Positions 52,342 to 64,000 of a stretch of DNA of 64,000 nt are shown in pieces. Source of the stretch: Rhodococcus sp. 06-235-1A (GTDB lineage: Bacteria; Actinomycetota; Actinomycetes; Mycobacteriales; Mycobacteriaceae). Position numbers and translations under genes: made by a program. Every line of letters begins with the position of its first letter. Position 1 is the stretch's first letter. The notes beneath the pieces were generated by a model. The model made no database searches, was not told the DNA's origin, and worked only from the letters and a program-made list of their open reading frames with translations. Location: assembly GCF_002258785.1 (NCBI RefSeq), contig NZ_NOYI01000002.1, positions 334,787 to 398,786 of the forward strand, given 5' to 3'.

Positions 52342-52451
52342 GTTCCAGCGCTCCCCTGTCCCGTTCGTCTTCGAGTAGTTCACGCAAACGCTACCGCTTG
52401 AGGCACCGGCGCTGTCACCGGACACGCTGACAGGCAGCGGTCGACCTCGTG

Positions 52452-53366
52452 CTACCGCGCCCGCGGATGCGCTCCCGCCCACACTTCGCGCAGTGTGGTG
52501 ACGGTGACGAGAGTGTAGATCTGCGTCGTCGTCACCGATGCATGCCCCAACAATTCCTGCACCACACGTACGTCCGCACCGCCGTCGAGCAGATGCGTGG
52601 CGAAGGAGTGCCGAAGAACGTGTGGTGAGACGCCGGAGGTGATCCCGGCCCGCTCGGCCGAGTCCTGCAGTACCTGCCACGCGCTCTGCCGAGACAACCT
52701 GCCACCGCGCACGTTGAGAAACAGGGCCGGGTTGGACCGCGCGACCAGGCCGGGTCGCCCACGCACCAGGTACGCGTCGATCGCCTCGATCGCCGGCCTG
52801 CCGACCGGGACGATGCGATGCTTGCCGCCTTTGCCGCGCAGCAGTACCGAGCGTGACTCGGTGTCGATATCGTCCACATCCAGCCCCACGGCCTCGGAGA
52901 TTCGAGCACCGGTGGAATACAACAACTCCAGTAGTGCTCGATCACGCAGTCCGCGTGGAGCATCGGGCCCAGCGATCGACGCCGATTCGAGCAGTGCCAC
53001 CACTTGGTCGATGGGTAGCGATTTGGGCAACCGCTTGGCAGGCTGCGGCGGCTTGACCTCGCTCGCTACGTTGCGCTCGACCATGCCCTCGGCCAGCGCG
53101 AACCGGTGCAATCCGCGCACGGCAATCAGCGTGCGCGCGGCCGAACTCGCTGCGAGAGCGGTGAACTCGTCATCGCCGCGCCGGAGGTACAGCACGAACT
53201 CGGTGATGTCGTTCTCGGTGACCTTGGCCAGATCAGCGATTCCATAGCCGCTGAGAAACCGCTCGTACCGCACCAGATCACGACGGTAGGACGACACCGT
53301 GTTCTTCGCCGAGCCGCGCTCGACCACCAGATGGTCGAGATACGTCTGAATCTGCTGGCCGATCAC
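52452..53366 (-). CDS. xerD: site-specific tyrosine recombinase XerD
   Basis: 304 residues from GTG 53366. N-terminal SAM-like domain '[33 protein letters not shown]', catalytic Arg in '[19 protein letters not shown]', Lys in '[11 protein letters not shown]', H-x-x-R in '[38 protein letters not shown]' with the terminal Tyr. All five catalytic residues are present. It resolves chromosome dimers at dif with XerC. Resident gene, not related to the island. Confidence 0.96.
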   Translation of the reverse strand: MIGQQIQTYLDHLVVERGSAKNTVSSYRRDLVRYERFLSGYGIADLAKVTENDITEFVLYLRRGDDEFTALAASSAARTLIAVRGLHRFALAEGMVERNVASEVKPPQPAKRLPKSLPIDQVVALLESASIAGPDAPRGLRDRALLELLYSTGARISEAVGLDVDDIDTESRSVLLRGKGGKHRIVPVGRPAIEAIDAYLVRGRPGLVARSNPALFLNVRGGRLSRQSAWQVLQDSAERAGITSGVSPHVLRHSFATHLLDGGADVRVVQELLGHASVTTTQIYTLVTVTTLREVWAGAHPRAR

Positions 53367-53371
53367 GGTCG

Positions 53372-55851
<2,480 letters not shown>

Positions 55852-55884
55852 TCACCGCCAACGACACGCGCGTGCGGGTCGCGA

Positions 55885-56832
55885 TCAGCTCGCGGGAGCT
55901 CCGACCGTCACGGCGTTGGCGTTCGCTCCGGTTCCGTATCGACCAGAAGCCCCGTCCAGCTGCTCCGCCAGAGCAAGAACGGTGGTGATTCGTCCGGCTT
56001 CACGGTCGACGTTGTCGACGGTGCTGAGCGAGGACGACAGCGCCGAATCGGCTCGCACGACGGCGATGGATCCGTTGCCCTCCGCGGCGCCGGATCGTCC
56101 CGCCAAAACCGTGCCCGCACCACGCGAGTCGAGAGCACCCGCGAAGCGCGCCACGATGGCACCGCGATTGCCGTCCTCGACGTCCGAGGTACCGGCACCG
56201 GTGACGACCACTGCCAACTGAGCGGGTGCCACGGCACCGTTGTCGTAGGCGATGAACCCGCCGCTGCGCAGCGTCTCGAGCGCGAGTGAGAGCTCCTCGG
56301 GCGTCGACTGCGGCTGGGCCGTCTCTGCGTTGAGCAGCAGCACCGATCCCAGCAGGTCCCCTGCCAGGCTGCCTTGATCGACCGCCCCGGTGCGCAACTG
56401 CACGCCTGCCGGAATGACGTTGGTCAGGCGCGTCCGCAGATCGTCACCGTTCGCAGCGGAGACGAAGGAATCGGTGAGCGACACCCGGCCGGTGACCGTG
56501 GCACCCGACGCTCCGATCGACCGCGTGACACCGTCGACATCACCGGGATCGGCGTCAGGAGTAGTGATGACCACGACGGAACGATCGACCAACGCGTCTC
56601 GCAGAACGCGGCCCGCTACTGCGGCGTCGAAGCCGTCGGCAGAGTTCAGCTGCTCGCCCAGCTGGTTGTTGGTCGCCTGCAGATCGTCCACTTGATTTTC
56701 GAGACCGGTCTTGTCGTCTCGAAGGCCGGAAACCAGTCCGCTCGAGAGCAGACCCGAACCGAGCACGATGCCGATGGCCAGTGCAACGAACACTGCGGCC
56801 AGCGAAATGGCATGTTGGCGAAGCGAAATCAC
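55885..56832 (-). CDS. mctB: MctB/SteB-type envelope protein (copper transport outer-membrane family)
   Basis: 315 residues from GTG 56832, overlapping the steA stop. Signal-anchor helix 'HAISLAAVFVALAIGIVLGSGLL' and a coiled-coil segment 'GLENQVDDLQATNNQLGEQLNS', then an extracytoplasmic alpha/beta domain. This matches M. tuberculosis Rv1698 (MctB, tied to copper homeostasis) and SteB of corynebacteria, which works with SteA in cell envelope/division. It is a core gene and not part of the island, so a link to the island copper system is only thematic. Confidence 0.9.
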   Translation of the reverse strand: MISLRQHAISLAAVFVALAIGIVLGSGLLSSGLVSGLRDDKTGLENQVDDLQATNNQLGEQLNSADGFDAAVAGRVLRDALVDRSVVVITTPDADPGDVDGVTRSIGASGATVTGRVSLTDSFVSAANGDDLRTRLTNVIPAGVQLRTGAVDQGSLAGDLLGSVLLLNAETAQPQSTPEELSLALETLRSGGFIAYDNGAVAPAQLAVVVTGAGTSDVEDGNRGAIVARFAGALDSRGAGTVLAGRSGAAEGNGSIAVVRADSALSSSLSTVDNVDREAGRITTVLALAEQLDGASGRYGTGANANAVTVGAPAS

Positions 56833-58022
56833 GGAAGCAACCCCTGGAACCACAGAGCGAACCGGTTCCACAGATCGATCGCCCAGTCCAGCGATTCACC
56901 GCCGATGTTGGACACCGCCAACGCCACGATGACAGCAACGAGCGCCGCGAGGATCAGCAGAGCGATCGCACCGCCCGACACCCGGCTGCGATAGAGGGTC
57001 GCAACGGCTTTGGCGTCGACCAACTTGGCACCGACCTTCAGACGCGTCATGAACGCGGCCGGGTTGGTGTTGCGTCGACCTCTGTCGAAGAACTCGTCGA
57101 GGCTCGCCGGGCTGCCGACCGACACGATCAGCGACGCACCGTGGTGATCGGCCAACAGCAGTGCCAGATCGGCTGCGGCACCGGTGGCCGGGAACGTCAT
57201 GGCGCCGATTCCGAGATCCTGGATGCGCTCGAGACCTTGCGCGTGTCCGTCGGAATCTGCTGGAAGTACCACCTCTGCACCGCATTTGAGGGTCTGGGCG
57301 GTGACGTCCTCGGGATCACCGACGATGAGATCGGGCCGATGACCTGCCTTCATCGCAGTGTCGGCACCTGCGCCGACGCCGATGATGACCGGCGAATACT
57401 CCTTGATGAACGGCTTGAGGTTCTTCAGATCCTCGGCATGGCCGGGTCCGTCGGCGACGATCACGACGTGACGACCCTTGAGATCGATGTCGATGTCCGG
57501 CACTCCGACACCGTCGATGAGCAGCGGGCTCTCGGTACGGATGAACTCGATCGTGTTGCCCGAGAACGCTTCCAGGTGATCGACCAGTCCGGTCTTGGCC
57601 TCGATCATCTTGTCCGAGATCTCGGCTTCGCTCTGCTCTTCGCCCTTGGCAAGGCGACGATCGCCGGTGTAGACGCCGCCGTCGTTGAGACGAATCTTGG
57701 TGCCGTCCTTGATCTTCTTGAAGATCTCGGTGCCGGCCGAGTCGATCAAGGTGATGCCGTTCGCCACGATGACCTCGGGTCCGAGGTTGGGGTAGCGCCC
57801 GGAGATCGATGGCGACGCGTTGACGACCGCGAGCACCCCCGCCTCGACGAGCGCATCTGCGGTCAGTCGATCCAGGTCCAGCTCGTCCAGGACGACGATG
57901 TCGCCGGGGCCGACCCGTTTGAGCAGCTTGGCCGTGTTGCGATCGACTCGCGCGATCCCGGTGATTCCAGGCAGCGAATCCTGACTACGTGACAGCAGAG
58001 CCGGCATCTTCATGTGAACCAT
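56829..58022 (-). CDS. steA: SteA-type protein (thiamine-pyrophosphokinase-like, membrane-anchored)
   Basis: 397 residues from ATG 58022 (or 58013, MKMPALLSR). The opening 'GIARVDRNTAKLLKRVGPGDIVVLDELDLDRLTADALVEAGVLAVVNASPSISGRYPNLGPEVIVANGITLID' and middle 'GVGAGADTAMKAGHRPDLIVGDPEDV' match Rv1697 and SteA; a single C-terminal helix (GGAIALLILAALVAVIVALAVS) anchors it. Translationally coupled to mctB/steB. It is implicated in cell separation with SteB. Confidence 0.92.
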   Translation of the reverse strand: MVHMKMPALLSRSQDSLPGITGIARVDRNTAKLLKRVGPGDIVVLDELDLDRLTADALVEAGVLAVVNASPSISGRYPNLGPEVIVANGITLIDSAGTEIFKKIKDGTKIRLNDGGVYTGDRRLAKGEEQSEAEISDKMIEAKTGLVDHLEAFSGNTIEFIRTESPLLIDGVGVPDIDIDLKGRHVVIVADGPGHAEDLKNLKPFIKEYSPVIIGVGAGADTAMKAGHRPDLIVGDPEDVTAQTLKCGAEVVLPADSDGHAQGLERIQDLGIGAMTFPATGAAADLALLLADHHGASLIVSVGSPASLDEFFDRGRRNTNPAAFMTRLKVGAKLVDAKAVATLYRSRVSGGAIALLILAALVAVIVALAVSNIGGESLDWAIDLWNRFALWFQGLLP

Positions 58023-58097
58023 GATGACCCGATCGACACGCCCGGCGACGGAGGCGCGCCGAAACAACTACCACACTGATCACATCAGCACCAAAAG

Positions 58098-59867
58098 TTA
58101 CAGCGCAGCTCGATCGGCGTTTGCAGTGGCCAGCAGCTCCTCGGCGTGCGCACGTCCGGTCTCGGTGTCGTCGAGTCCCGCAAGCATTCTGGCGAGTTCC
58201 ACAACTCGCTCCGACGAAGACAACGTCCGAACGCCACTGTTCGCGGCACCCTTCTTGGCGTCGGTCTTGTCGACCACCAGGTGGGTATCTGCGAAGGCCG
58301 CGACCTGCGGCAAATGCGTGACGACGATGACCTGATGGGTGCGAGCCAACCGGCCGAGCCGACGGCCCACCTCGACGGCCGCGCGACCACCCACACCGGC
58401 GTCGACCTCGTCGAACACCATGGTCGCGCCCTTGTCGGAGCCCGCCAGCACCACCTCGAGTGCCAGCATGACCCGCGACAGCTCACCGCCCGAGGCGCTC
58501 TTGCTGATCGGCAGAGCCTGGGCTCCGTCGTGTGCAGACAGCCGAAACTCGACCTCGTCGACGCCGTTGCTGCCGGCATGCAGTTCGGCACCCTCGACGA
58601 CGATCGGAGCCGTGTCCGACGGTCCGGCCGCCAGCGTACGAACGTCGATCTGCAGCTTCGCTTTGCCCATCGCCAGACCGGCCAACTCGACGCTGAACGC
58701 CTTCGAGAGCTTCACCGCAGCTTTCGCGCGAGCGGCGCTCAGCTTGACCGCGGCCGCCGCCACGTCGACCGCAGCCGCATCGACCTTGGCACTCAATTCG
58801 GCCAAGGCGTCGGCCGAGGTATCGATGTGCGAGAGGCGCTCACGCGCATCCTCGGCCCAGGCGATGACACCGTCGACGTCGGCGGCGTACTTGCGCGTCA
58901 ACGACTTCAGCTCGGCCTGGCGGTTCAGGATCGCGTCGAGCGCTCCCGGATCGGACGGCAGATCCGTCAGGTACGAGGTGAGATCGGCACCGATGTCACC
59001 GACGATGGCCATCGCGTCGTTCAGCCGCGGCAGCAGCTCGGTCAAGGCCGCGTCGTCGGCATGTTCGAGGCGAGACCGTGCCTCGCCCAGCAGGTACAAC
59101 GCAGACGTCGTGTCCGACGCCTCCTCTGTGCTTCCGACGAGCGCGGCCGCGGCACCTTCCGCGGTTTCTCGCAGCGAATCGAGATCGCCCAGCCGCCGGA
59201 CGTCCTCGGCGACGGAACGGTCCTCCCCCGGCTCCGGCGCGAGAGCGTCGATCTCCTGCAGCCCGAACTGCAGCCGGTCGGCTTCCTGAGCCAGTTCGCG
59301 GCTGCGTTCGGTGCGGTCGATCAACTCGTTGCGAGCGTCGAGCCAGGTCTTGCGCGCGGTGCGGTACTTAGCAACCAGTGCCGCCACTGCATCACCTGCG
59401 AATCGGTCGAGGGCACCGAGCTGTTGATCGGGGCGGAGCAGACGCAGTTGGTCGTTCTGCCCGTGCACCGTGAGCAACGAGTCGGTGAAGTTCGACAGCA
59501 CCGATGCCGGCACGCTTCGCCCACCGAGGTGAGCCCGAGAACGACCGTCCGAGTTGACGGTACGCACGGCGATGATCGAATTGTCCTCGTCGCGTTGGCC
59601 TCCCGAGGACTCGAGTACCTTCTCGACGTCGTCGATCACCTGCTCCGACGCCGTGTCGGTGCTGAAACGGCCCTCGACGACAGCACGCTGCGCGCCGAGC
59701 CGAACCCGGCCGGCATCGGCGCGGGCACCCGACAGCAGGTGCAGACTGGTGACCACCATGGTCTTACCGGCACCGGTCTCGCCGGTGAGCACGGTCAATC
59801 CCTCGTGAAACTGTGCGCTGGCACCGGAAATGACTCCGAGGCTGTCGATCCGAATCTCTTCGAGCAT
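58098..59867 (-). CDS. recN: DNA repair protein RecN
   Basis: 589 residues from ATG 59867. SMC-like: N-terminal 'MLEEIRIDSLGVISGASAQFHEGLTVLTGETGAGKTMVVTSLHLL' with Walker A, long coiled-coil arms, then 'SKSASGGELSRVMLALEVVL' (signature) and 'TMVFDEVDAGVGGRAAVEVGRRLGRLARTHQVIVVTHLPQVAAFADTH' (Walker B and His). The nadK stop lies 3 bp upstream. Confidence 0.97.
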   Translation of the reverse strand: MLEEIRIDSLGVISGASAQFHEGLTVLTGETGAGKTMVVTSLHLLSGARADAGRVRLGAQRAVVEGRFSTDTASEQVIDDVEKVLESSGGQRDEDNSIIAVRTVNSDGRSRAHLGGRSVPASVLSNFTDSLLTVHGQNDQLRLLRPDQQLGALDRFAGDAVAALVAKYRTARKTWLDARNELIDRTERSRELAQEADRLQFGLQEIDALAPEPGEDRSVAEDVRRLGDLDSLRETAEGAAAALVGSTEEASDTTSALYLLGEARSRLEHADDAALTELLPRLNDAMAIVGDIGADLTSYLTDLPSDPGALDAILNRQAELKSLTRKYAADVDGVIAWAEDARERLSHIDTSADALAELSAKVDAAAVDVAAAAVKLSAARAKAAVKLSKAFSVELAGLAMGKAKLQIDVRTLAAGPSDTAPIVVEGAELHAGSNGVDEVEFRLSAHDGAQALPISKSASGGELSRVMLALEVVLAGSDKGATMVFDEVDAGVGGRAAVEVGRRLGRLARTHQVIVVTHLPQVAAFADTHLVVDKTDAKKGAANSGVRTLSSSERVVELARMLAGLDDTETGRAHAEELLATANADRAAL

Positions 59868-59869
59868 CC

Positions 59870-60835
59870 CTACCTCGCTCTCCCCCGCCACCCGGTCACG
59901 GGCAGTTCGAATTTCTTGACCATGCGATCGGCGAACGGTGCCGAATCGAGTCGAACCCATTTGATCGGTGACGCTCCCCGCACCACCTCGACGCGAGCGC
60001 CGGCAGGCAGGCTCAATGTGCGCCTACCATCGCAGAACACGAATCCTGCGTGCCCGCCTGCGTCGATCTCGACCGCAACGATCGACTCGGGACTGGTGAC
60101 GAGCGGCCGAGCGAACAGAGCGTGCGCATTGCTCGGAATGACCAGTATCGCTTCGAGTTCCGGCCACACCACCGGCCCGCCGGCCGAGAACGCATACGCC
60201 GTCGAACCCGTCGGGCTGGAGATCAGTACGCCGTCGCAGCCGAATGCGGACACCGGTCGACCGTCGACTTCGAGCACCACCTCGAGCACTCCGAGCCGCG
60301 ACCCGTTCTCGATACTCGCCTCGTTCAGCGCCCATCCACGATCGACCACCTGATCGCCTACGCGAATCGCGATGTCCAAGGTCATGCGCTGCTCGATGCG
60401 GTAGTCACCGGCGATGACGCGAGCCAGAGCTTCTTCGAGATGGTCGGCCTCCGCCTCGGCGAGAAATCCGACGTGGCCGAGATTGATGCCGAGTACCGGG
60501 ATGGACGCTGCTTGCGCTAGTTCGGCCGCGCGCAGAAAGGTTCCGTCGCCGCCGAGAACCAGGACCATCTCGCACCCGGAGGCCGCGTCGGGACCGAATT
60601 CGACGACGTTGAGCCGCATGTCTGCCACGAAGACGTGGTCGTGCTGTTCCGTATCGGACGCCTCGATCTTCGAGGGTTCCACTTCGTCCACCAGCACGCG
60701 TAGGCAGATCCCCGCTTCGTCGAACACTTTGCCCACGCGGCGGGCAGTCTCGGCGATGTCCGGTCGACCAGGATGGGCGACGAGAAGAATTTCCCGCGTC
60801 GACTCCAGCTCCGGTGCCGCATGGGACGGAGTCAC
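59870..60835 (-). CDS. nadK: NAD kinase
   Basis: 321 residues from GTG 60835, overlapping the tlyA stop (GTGA). '[39 protein letters not shown]' is the GGDG/NLG core of ATP-NAD kinases and '[25 protein letters not shown]' the second conserved block. Makes NADP from NAD. Confidence 0.97.
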   Translation of the reverse strand: MTPSHAAPELESTREILLVAHPGRPDIAETARRVGKVFDEAGICLRVLVDEVEPSKIEASDTEQHDHVFVADMRLNVVEFGPDAASGCEMVLVLGGDGTFLRAAELAQAASIPVLGINLGHVGFLAEAEADHLEEALARVIAGDYRIEQRMTLDIAIRVGDQVVDRGWALNEASIENGSRLGVLEVVLEVDGRPVSAFGCDGVLISSPTGSTAYAFSAGGPVVWPELEAILVIPSNAHALFARPLVTSPESIVAVEIDAGGHAGFVFCDGRRTLSLPAGARVEVVRGASPIKWVRLDSAPFADRMVKKFELPVTGWRGRAR

Positions 60836-61653
60836 TGTGGTCCTTCCTCGATCGCGAGCCGGACGAGTTCCGTGATGTCGGCGCGCGGCGAAACCTCGCC
60901 TGCGCCTGCCCTCAGCCACAAAAAGTACTCGACATTGCCCGACGGCCCCGGCAGTGGGCTTGCCGCGACAGCTTGGACGGTGAGATTCAAGCCGACGGCT
61001 GCGTTCGCGACGTCCTCGACGGCCTCGGCTCGCAGCGCGGGGTCACGCACCACACCGCCGGAGCCCACGCGGTCCTTGCCGACCTCGAATTGTGGTTTGA
61101 CCATCAACACCATGTTGGTGCCCGGCTTCGAGCATGCGACGAAAGCGGGAAGAACGAGCTTCAACGAGATGAACGACAGGTCGGCGACGATCACGTCGAC
61201 CGGTCCCCCGATCGTCTCGGCGTCGATCGACCGGACATTGGTGCGATCGATGACGTGCACTCGGTCGTCGGATTGTAGGCGCCACACCAACTGGCCGTAT
61301 CCGACGTCGACGGCCACCACCTCGCGTACACCGCGGCTGAGAAGAACGTCGGTGAACCCACCGGTCGATGCACCGGCATCCAGGCAACGAGCATGTTCGA
61401 CGGTCAGACCCAGCGGCTCGAACGCCTCGAGAGCCCCGAGCAATTTGTGGGCACCTCGCGAGGCCCAACTGACCTCGTTGTCTTCTTCGGCCACCAGCAG
61501 CGGCGTACCCGGCTCCACCGCCGTTGCCGGTTTGGAGGCCACGGTCCCAGCGATCTTCACCCGACCGGCCTCGATCAATTCCGACGCGTGCTCACGGGAT
61601 CTCGCGAGCCCACGACGAACCAGTTCGGCGTCGACACGTGCGCGACGAGCCAC
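60832..61653 (-). CDS. tlyA: TlyA-type 16S/23S rRNA 2'-O-methyltransferase
   Basis: 273 residues, GTG start at 61653. N-terminal S4 domain '[35 protein letters not shown]', R-A-W-V-like '[18 protein letters not shown]', FtsJ-type methyltransferase '[33 protein letters not shown]' and '[19 protein letters not shown]', then '[20 protein letters not shown]'. Homologues methylate rRNA and determine capreomycin sensitivity. Confidence 0.96.
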   Translation of the reverse strand: MARRARVDAELVRRGLARSREHASELIEAGRVKIAGTVASKPATAVEPGTPLLVAEEDNEVSWASRGAHKLLGALEAFEPLGLTVEHARCLDAGASTGGFTDVLLSRGVREVVAVDVGYGQLVWRLQSDDRVHVIDRTNVRSIDAETIGGPVDVIVADLSFISLKLVLPAFVACSKPGTNMVLMVKPQFEVGKDRVGSGGVVRDPALRAEAVEDVANAAVGLNLTVQAVAASPLPGPSGNVEYFLWLRAGAGEVSPRADITELVRLAIEEGPQ

Positions 61654-61654
61654 G

Positions 61655-61897
61655 TCAGGTCTTGTCGACGGTGGTCAGGGCGCGCACCAGAACCTCGTGC
61701 GCCCGATCCAGCAGACTTGCGTCGCGCGCCAGTGCGTCCGAGTCGACGGCCTCGGATTCGTCGTCGGATGCCGACTCGATCGTGAGCTGACTCAACAGCG
61801 AGGAGACCTCGGCGCGGATGGCGTCCGGATCGGCCGACGACTCATCGCCGACACCGCTCGGCCGGTGCTGCCCTGGTAGTGGAATAGACGTGCTCAT
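61655..61897 (-). CDS. small acidic hypothetical protein
   Basis: 80 residues, rich in Ser, Asp and Glu, with one amphipathic C-terminal helix (ALARDASLLDRAHEVLVRALTTVDKT). It sits 1 bp from tlyA in a fixed position between the HAD gene and tlyA, as seen in related genomes. No known function. Confidence 0.8.
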   Translation of the reverse strand: MSTSIPLPGQHRPSGVGDESSADPDAIRAEVSSLLSQLTIESASDDESEAVDSDALARDASLLDRAHEVLVRALTTVDKT

Positions 61898-61961
61898 CGC
61901 CCCTCACGCTATCGGATGGGTACGACGAATGCCCGATCGCCGCCGCTCTCCGGACCCCGCA

Positions 61962-62951
61962 TCAGCATCCGAGCAGCGACCGTAGATCGCCGAGGTGATC
62001 CCCCTCGAAACGAACATCCCCGAACGCCGAGCCGGACCAGGCGACGTGCAGTGTGGCAAGCGCGCCCTCGAAAGCATCCGGGGCACCCTCTCCCTCGAAT
62101 CGGACCGAGAGCACATCGTCCTCGATCCTCACCGCCCAACCGTCCTTGCGGTCGACGCGCGATGCGATCTCGTCCTCGTTCAGCACCCCGAGATCGGGAC
62201 CGATGTGGGTGGGTCGCAGATGCCGAGGGGCACGCAGCAACTCCGCCGCAGTGCTGACACCGGTCAGCACCAGGAGCGACGGCAGGTCGGTCTCGTTCGC
62301 ACCGGCGATGTCGGTGTCCAGCCGGTCTCCGACGACCAGCGCCGAACGCGCTCCACTGCGTTCGATGGCGTCGCGCATGATCGGCGCGGCGGGCTTGCCT
62401 GCCACGATCGGCTCGACCTCGGTGGCATTGCCAACAGCGGCGACCATGGAGCCGTTCCCTAGAACGAGTCCACGCTCGGTCGGCAAAGTGGCATCGATGT
62501 TGGTGGCCACCCACAGCGCACCCGCACGGATGGCGAGGACTGCCTCGGCCAACATCTTCCAGCCGGTATCGACGGAGTGCCCCTGCACCACGGCCACGGG
62601 ATCATCGTCGGCAGACCTGACCGGCTCGAGACCGACCTTGGCGATCTCGTCGGCCAATGCGTCGGTGCCGACGACGAGCACCCGTGAACCTGGGCCCAGC
62701 TTGCCTGCAAGAACCCGAGCGGCTGCCTCGGAACTGGTGACAACGAACTCTGCGGAGGTAGCGAAGCCGAGACTGCGTAGATGCTCGGCCACGTCCTCAG
62801 GTGCCCGACTCGCGTTGTTGGTGACGAAGTACTGCTTTTCGGAGCCTCCCGAAAGCGCTTCCACTGCACCGGGAATGGGGTCCTTACCGGCATAGACGGT
62901 GCCATCGAGGTCGAGAAGCAACACGTCGTGGGCATCGCGCAGCAGCGTCAC
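61962..62951 (-). CDS. HAD-IIA (NagD-like) hydrolase
   Basis: 329 residues. HAD motif I 'DVLLLDLDGTVYAGKDPIPGAVEAL', motif II 'FVTNNASRAPEDVAEHLRSLG', and motifs III/IV 'EPIVAGKPAAPIMRDAIERSGARSALVVGDRLDTDIAGANETDLPSLLVLTGVS'. This is the NagD/phosphoglycolate-phosphatase-like subclass. The last ~70 residues form an extra domain. Start overlaps the upstream TPR gene stop by 4 bp. Confidence 0.93.
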   Translation of the reverse strand: MTLLRDAHDVLLLDLDGTVYAGKDPIPGAVEALSGGSEKQYFVTNNASRAPEDVAEHLRSLGFATSAEFVVTSSEAAARVLAGKLGPGSRVLVVGTDALADEIAKVGLEPVRSADDDPVAVVQGHSVDTGWKMLAEAVLAIRAGALWVATNIDATLPTERGLVLGNGSMVAAVGNATEVEPIVAGKPAAPIMRDAIERSGARSALVVGDRLDTDIAGANETDLPSLLVLTGVSTAAELLRAPRHLRPTHIGPDLGVLNEDEIASRVDRKDGWAVRIEDDVLSVRFEGEGAPDAFEGALATLHVAWSGSAFGDVRFEGDHLGDLRSLLGC

Positions 62952-63829
62952 TGGCTGCCTCCGGACAACTCCTCGACCCGCTCTTCTGCGTCGGTTTCAC
63001 CATCGACATCGGCGGCAGCGGCATTGAGGAACCACTTGACGCCCTCGTCGACGCGACCTGCCGCCACCAGTGCGTCGGCGTAGACGTAGAACAGCCGAGC
63101 TGCAGCGGTTCCCGAGCGCGAGGCGTCGAGATCTGGGGTCTGCAGTGTGACGACAGCCTGGTCGTACTGGTTGAGGTCCATCCGGGCGCCAGCCACGACA
63201 ATCCGGAGTTCCGACGCTTCCTCGCCGGTCAGCTCACGAGCCTCGTCGCTGCGACCGAGTTCGATTGCGCGCTCCGGGCGTCCGAGCCCGCGCTCACAGT
63301 CGGCCATCACGGCGATCAGACCAGGGCCGCCGGCCATCCGGCGGGCCGCACGGAGCTCAGACAGGGCTTCGGCCCACTCACCGGCGTGGTAAGCCGCGAT
63401 ACCCGCGGTTTCACGGACGACGGCAATGCGACCCGCTCGCTGACGAGCAGCGCGCGCGTGCAGCAGCGCCAACTGTGGATCGTCGTCGAGCAGTCTGCTG
63501 GTCATCACGAGGTGACGGGCCACAGCAGTGGCATTGTTCTTGTCCAAGCTCAGCAGATCCCGGCGCACTGCCGGCTCGAGCTGGCCGGCTTCGACCTCGT
63601 CGGGCAGGTCCGGCTCGTCGGGACGCGGTGGCCGACGGTCGGACGATGAGCTGTTTCCGCGGCGGTCGCCGGAGAAGCCGCCTTCGCCGCCGCGCCTACG
63701 AGAAGGACCGTCGGAACGCCGCGGGTCTCCGCGACGGTCCTGAGAGCGTGGGTTGCGGTCTCGGGACTCGCTCGGGCGGTTGCCGCCATCCCCTCGGGAG
63801 GGGCGACGATCGTTGTTGTCTTCCGACAC
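62948..63829 (-). CDS. tetratricopeptide-type protein with disordered basic N-terminus
   Basis: 293 residues from GTG 63829, with AAAGGACG upstream. Residues 1-70 are Arg/Asp/Ser/Gly-rich and probably disordered. The rest is helical with TPR-like periodicity ('ALLHARAARQRAGRIAVVRETAGIAAYHAGEWAEALSELRAARRMAG' and later repeats). Conserved first gene of this operon in Mycobacteriales; likely an adaptor protein of unknown function. Confidence 0.88.
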   Translation of the reverse strand: MSEDNNDRRPSRGDGGNRPSESRDRNPRSQDRRGDPRRSDGPSRRRGGEGGFSGDRRGNSSSSDRRPPRPDEPDLPDEVEAGQLEPAVRRDLLSLDKNNATAVARHLVMTSRLLDDDPQLALLHARAARQRAGRIAVVRETAGIAAYHAGEWAEALSELRAARRMAGGPGLIAVMADCERGLGRPERAIELGRSDEARELTGEEASELRIVVAGARMDLNQYDQAVVTLQTPDLDASRSGTAAARLFYVYADALVAAGRVDEGVKWFLNAAAADVDGETDAEERVEELSGGSQ

Positions 63830-63861
63830 GGGCGTCCTTTCGGATTTCGGGTACAAAACGC

Positions 63862-63893
63862 AAAAAGGGGACCCACCAAGTGGGTCCCCTTCT
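63862..63893 (-). terminator. rRNA operon terminator
   Basis: On the minus strand a 10-bp perfect stem AGGGGACCCA / TGGGTCCCCT with a short loop is followed by TTTTTG. It ends the 5S transcript just before the TPR gene. Confidence 0.85.
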
Positions 63894-63905
63894 TACAACG
63901 GGTGT

Positions 63906-64000
63906 TCGGCGGTGTCCTACTCTCCCACACCCTGTCGAGTGCAGTACCATCGGCGCTGGAGGGCTTAGCTTCCGGGTTCGGAATGGGACCGGGCGTTTCC
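63906..64000 (-). rRNA. rrf: 5S ribosomal RNA, 3' part (5' end outside window)
   Basis: Minus-strand sequence contains the actinobacterial 5S landmarks: GGAAACGCCCGGTCCCATTC near the window edge, 'GGTACTGCACTCGACAGGGTG' and the 3' closing 'GGGAGAGTAGGACACCGCCGAAC'. About 95 of some 117 bases are present. It is the end of an rrn operon lying to the right. Confidence 0.93.

Noticed and set aside
52452..53366. XerD as the possible integrase of the island
   Set aside because: It lies outside the att sites, in its conserved core position between the parA-like gene and the nudix gene, and has XerD-type motifs.
55885..56832. mctB as a member of the island copper system
   Set aside because: It is in the conserved core order steA-mctB beside pyrG and has no SigC-type promoter; copper link is coincidental here.

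Overview
The window reads as a chromosome segment of a high-GC actinobacterium of the Rhodococcus/Nocardia group. The evidence is the core run der-cmk-rluB-scpB-scpA-parA-xerD-nudix-pyrG-mctB-steA-recN-nadK-tlyA in the order seen in Mycobacteriales, the SigC-type sigma factor, frequent GTG starts and 4-bp GTGA/ATGA gene overlaps. No CRISPR array was seen.

Layout. (1) 1-3235, left host flank: a 3'-truncated TerD-type stress gene, a relic of an ion-channel gene, a class II aldolase and a Cys-rich small protein. (2) 3236-46441, a genomic island of about 43 kb lying between two identical 44-bp repeats. The right copy is the 3' half of an intact tRNA-Pro(GGG); the left copy is the displaced 3' tRNA fragment, still followed by its own terminator. 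A frameshifted integrase relic lies next to the right end. (3) 46474-64000, right host flank: a mostly co-directional, tightly packed housekeeping block on the minus strand, ending with the 3' part of a 5S rRNA.

Inside the island, the left third (3.3-20 kb) holds two unknown convergent genes, many decayed genes (IS3 transposase, MFS, AraC, carboxymuconolactone decarboxylase and a DUF6670-like gene), a MarR/PPOX/SnoaL/VOC/UvrA2-like cluster and a lipoprotein/two-component set. The right half (21.5-44.4 kb) looks like one copper-acquisition and copper-enzyme assembly programme: a DsbA-VKOR thiol-oxidation pair, PepSY and DUF5134 membrane proteins, a CopD-CtaG copper/oxidase assembly protein, a Cu(I) P1B-ATPase, a SigC-type ECF sigma factor with a membrane anti-sigma factor, a CxxC copper chaperone, a FecBCD-type ABC importer, and a complete isonitrile-lipopeptide (chalkophore) pathway. 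That pathway comprises a non-heme iron isonitrile synthase, an FcoT-type thioesterase, a FadD10-type ligase, an ACP and a C-A-T-R NRPS.

The main result is a shared promoter motif, [C/G]GGAAC-N16/17-CGAC, found in the correct orientation upstream of six transcription units of this half: the DsbA/VKOR operon, PepSY operon, anti-sigma/ATPase, copper chaperone, ABC importer and isonitrile cluster. It ties chalkophore synthesis, uptake and oxidase assembly into one predicted SigC regulon carried on a tRNA-integrated island. The anti-sigma factor has a His/Met-rich loop outside the membrane that could be the copper sensor. Functions are inferred from family resemblance; nothing was searched or aligned by computer.
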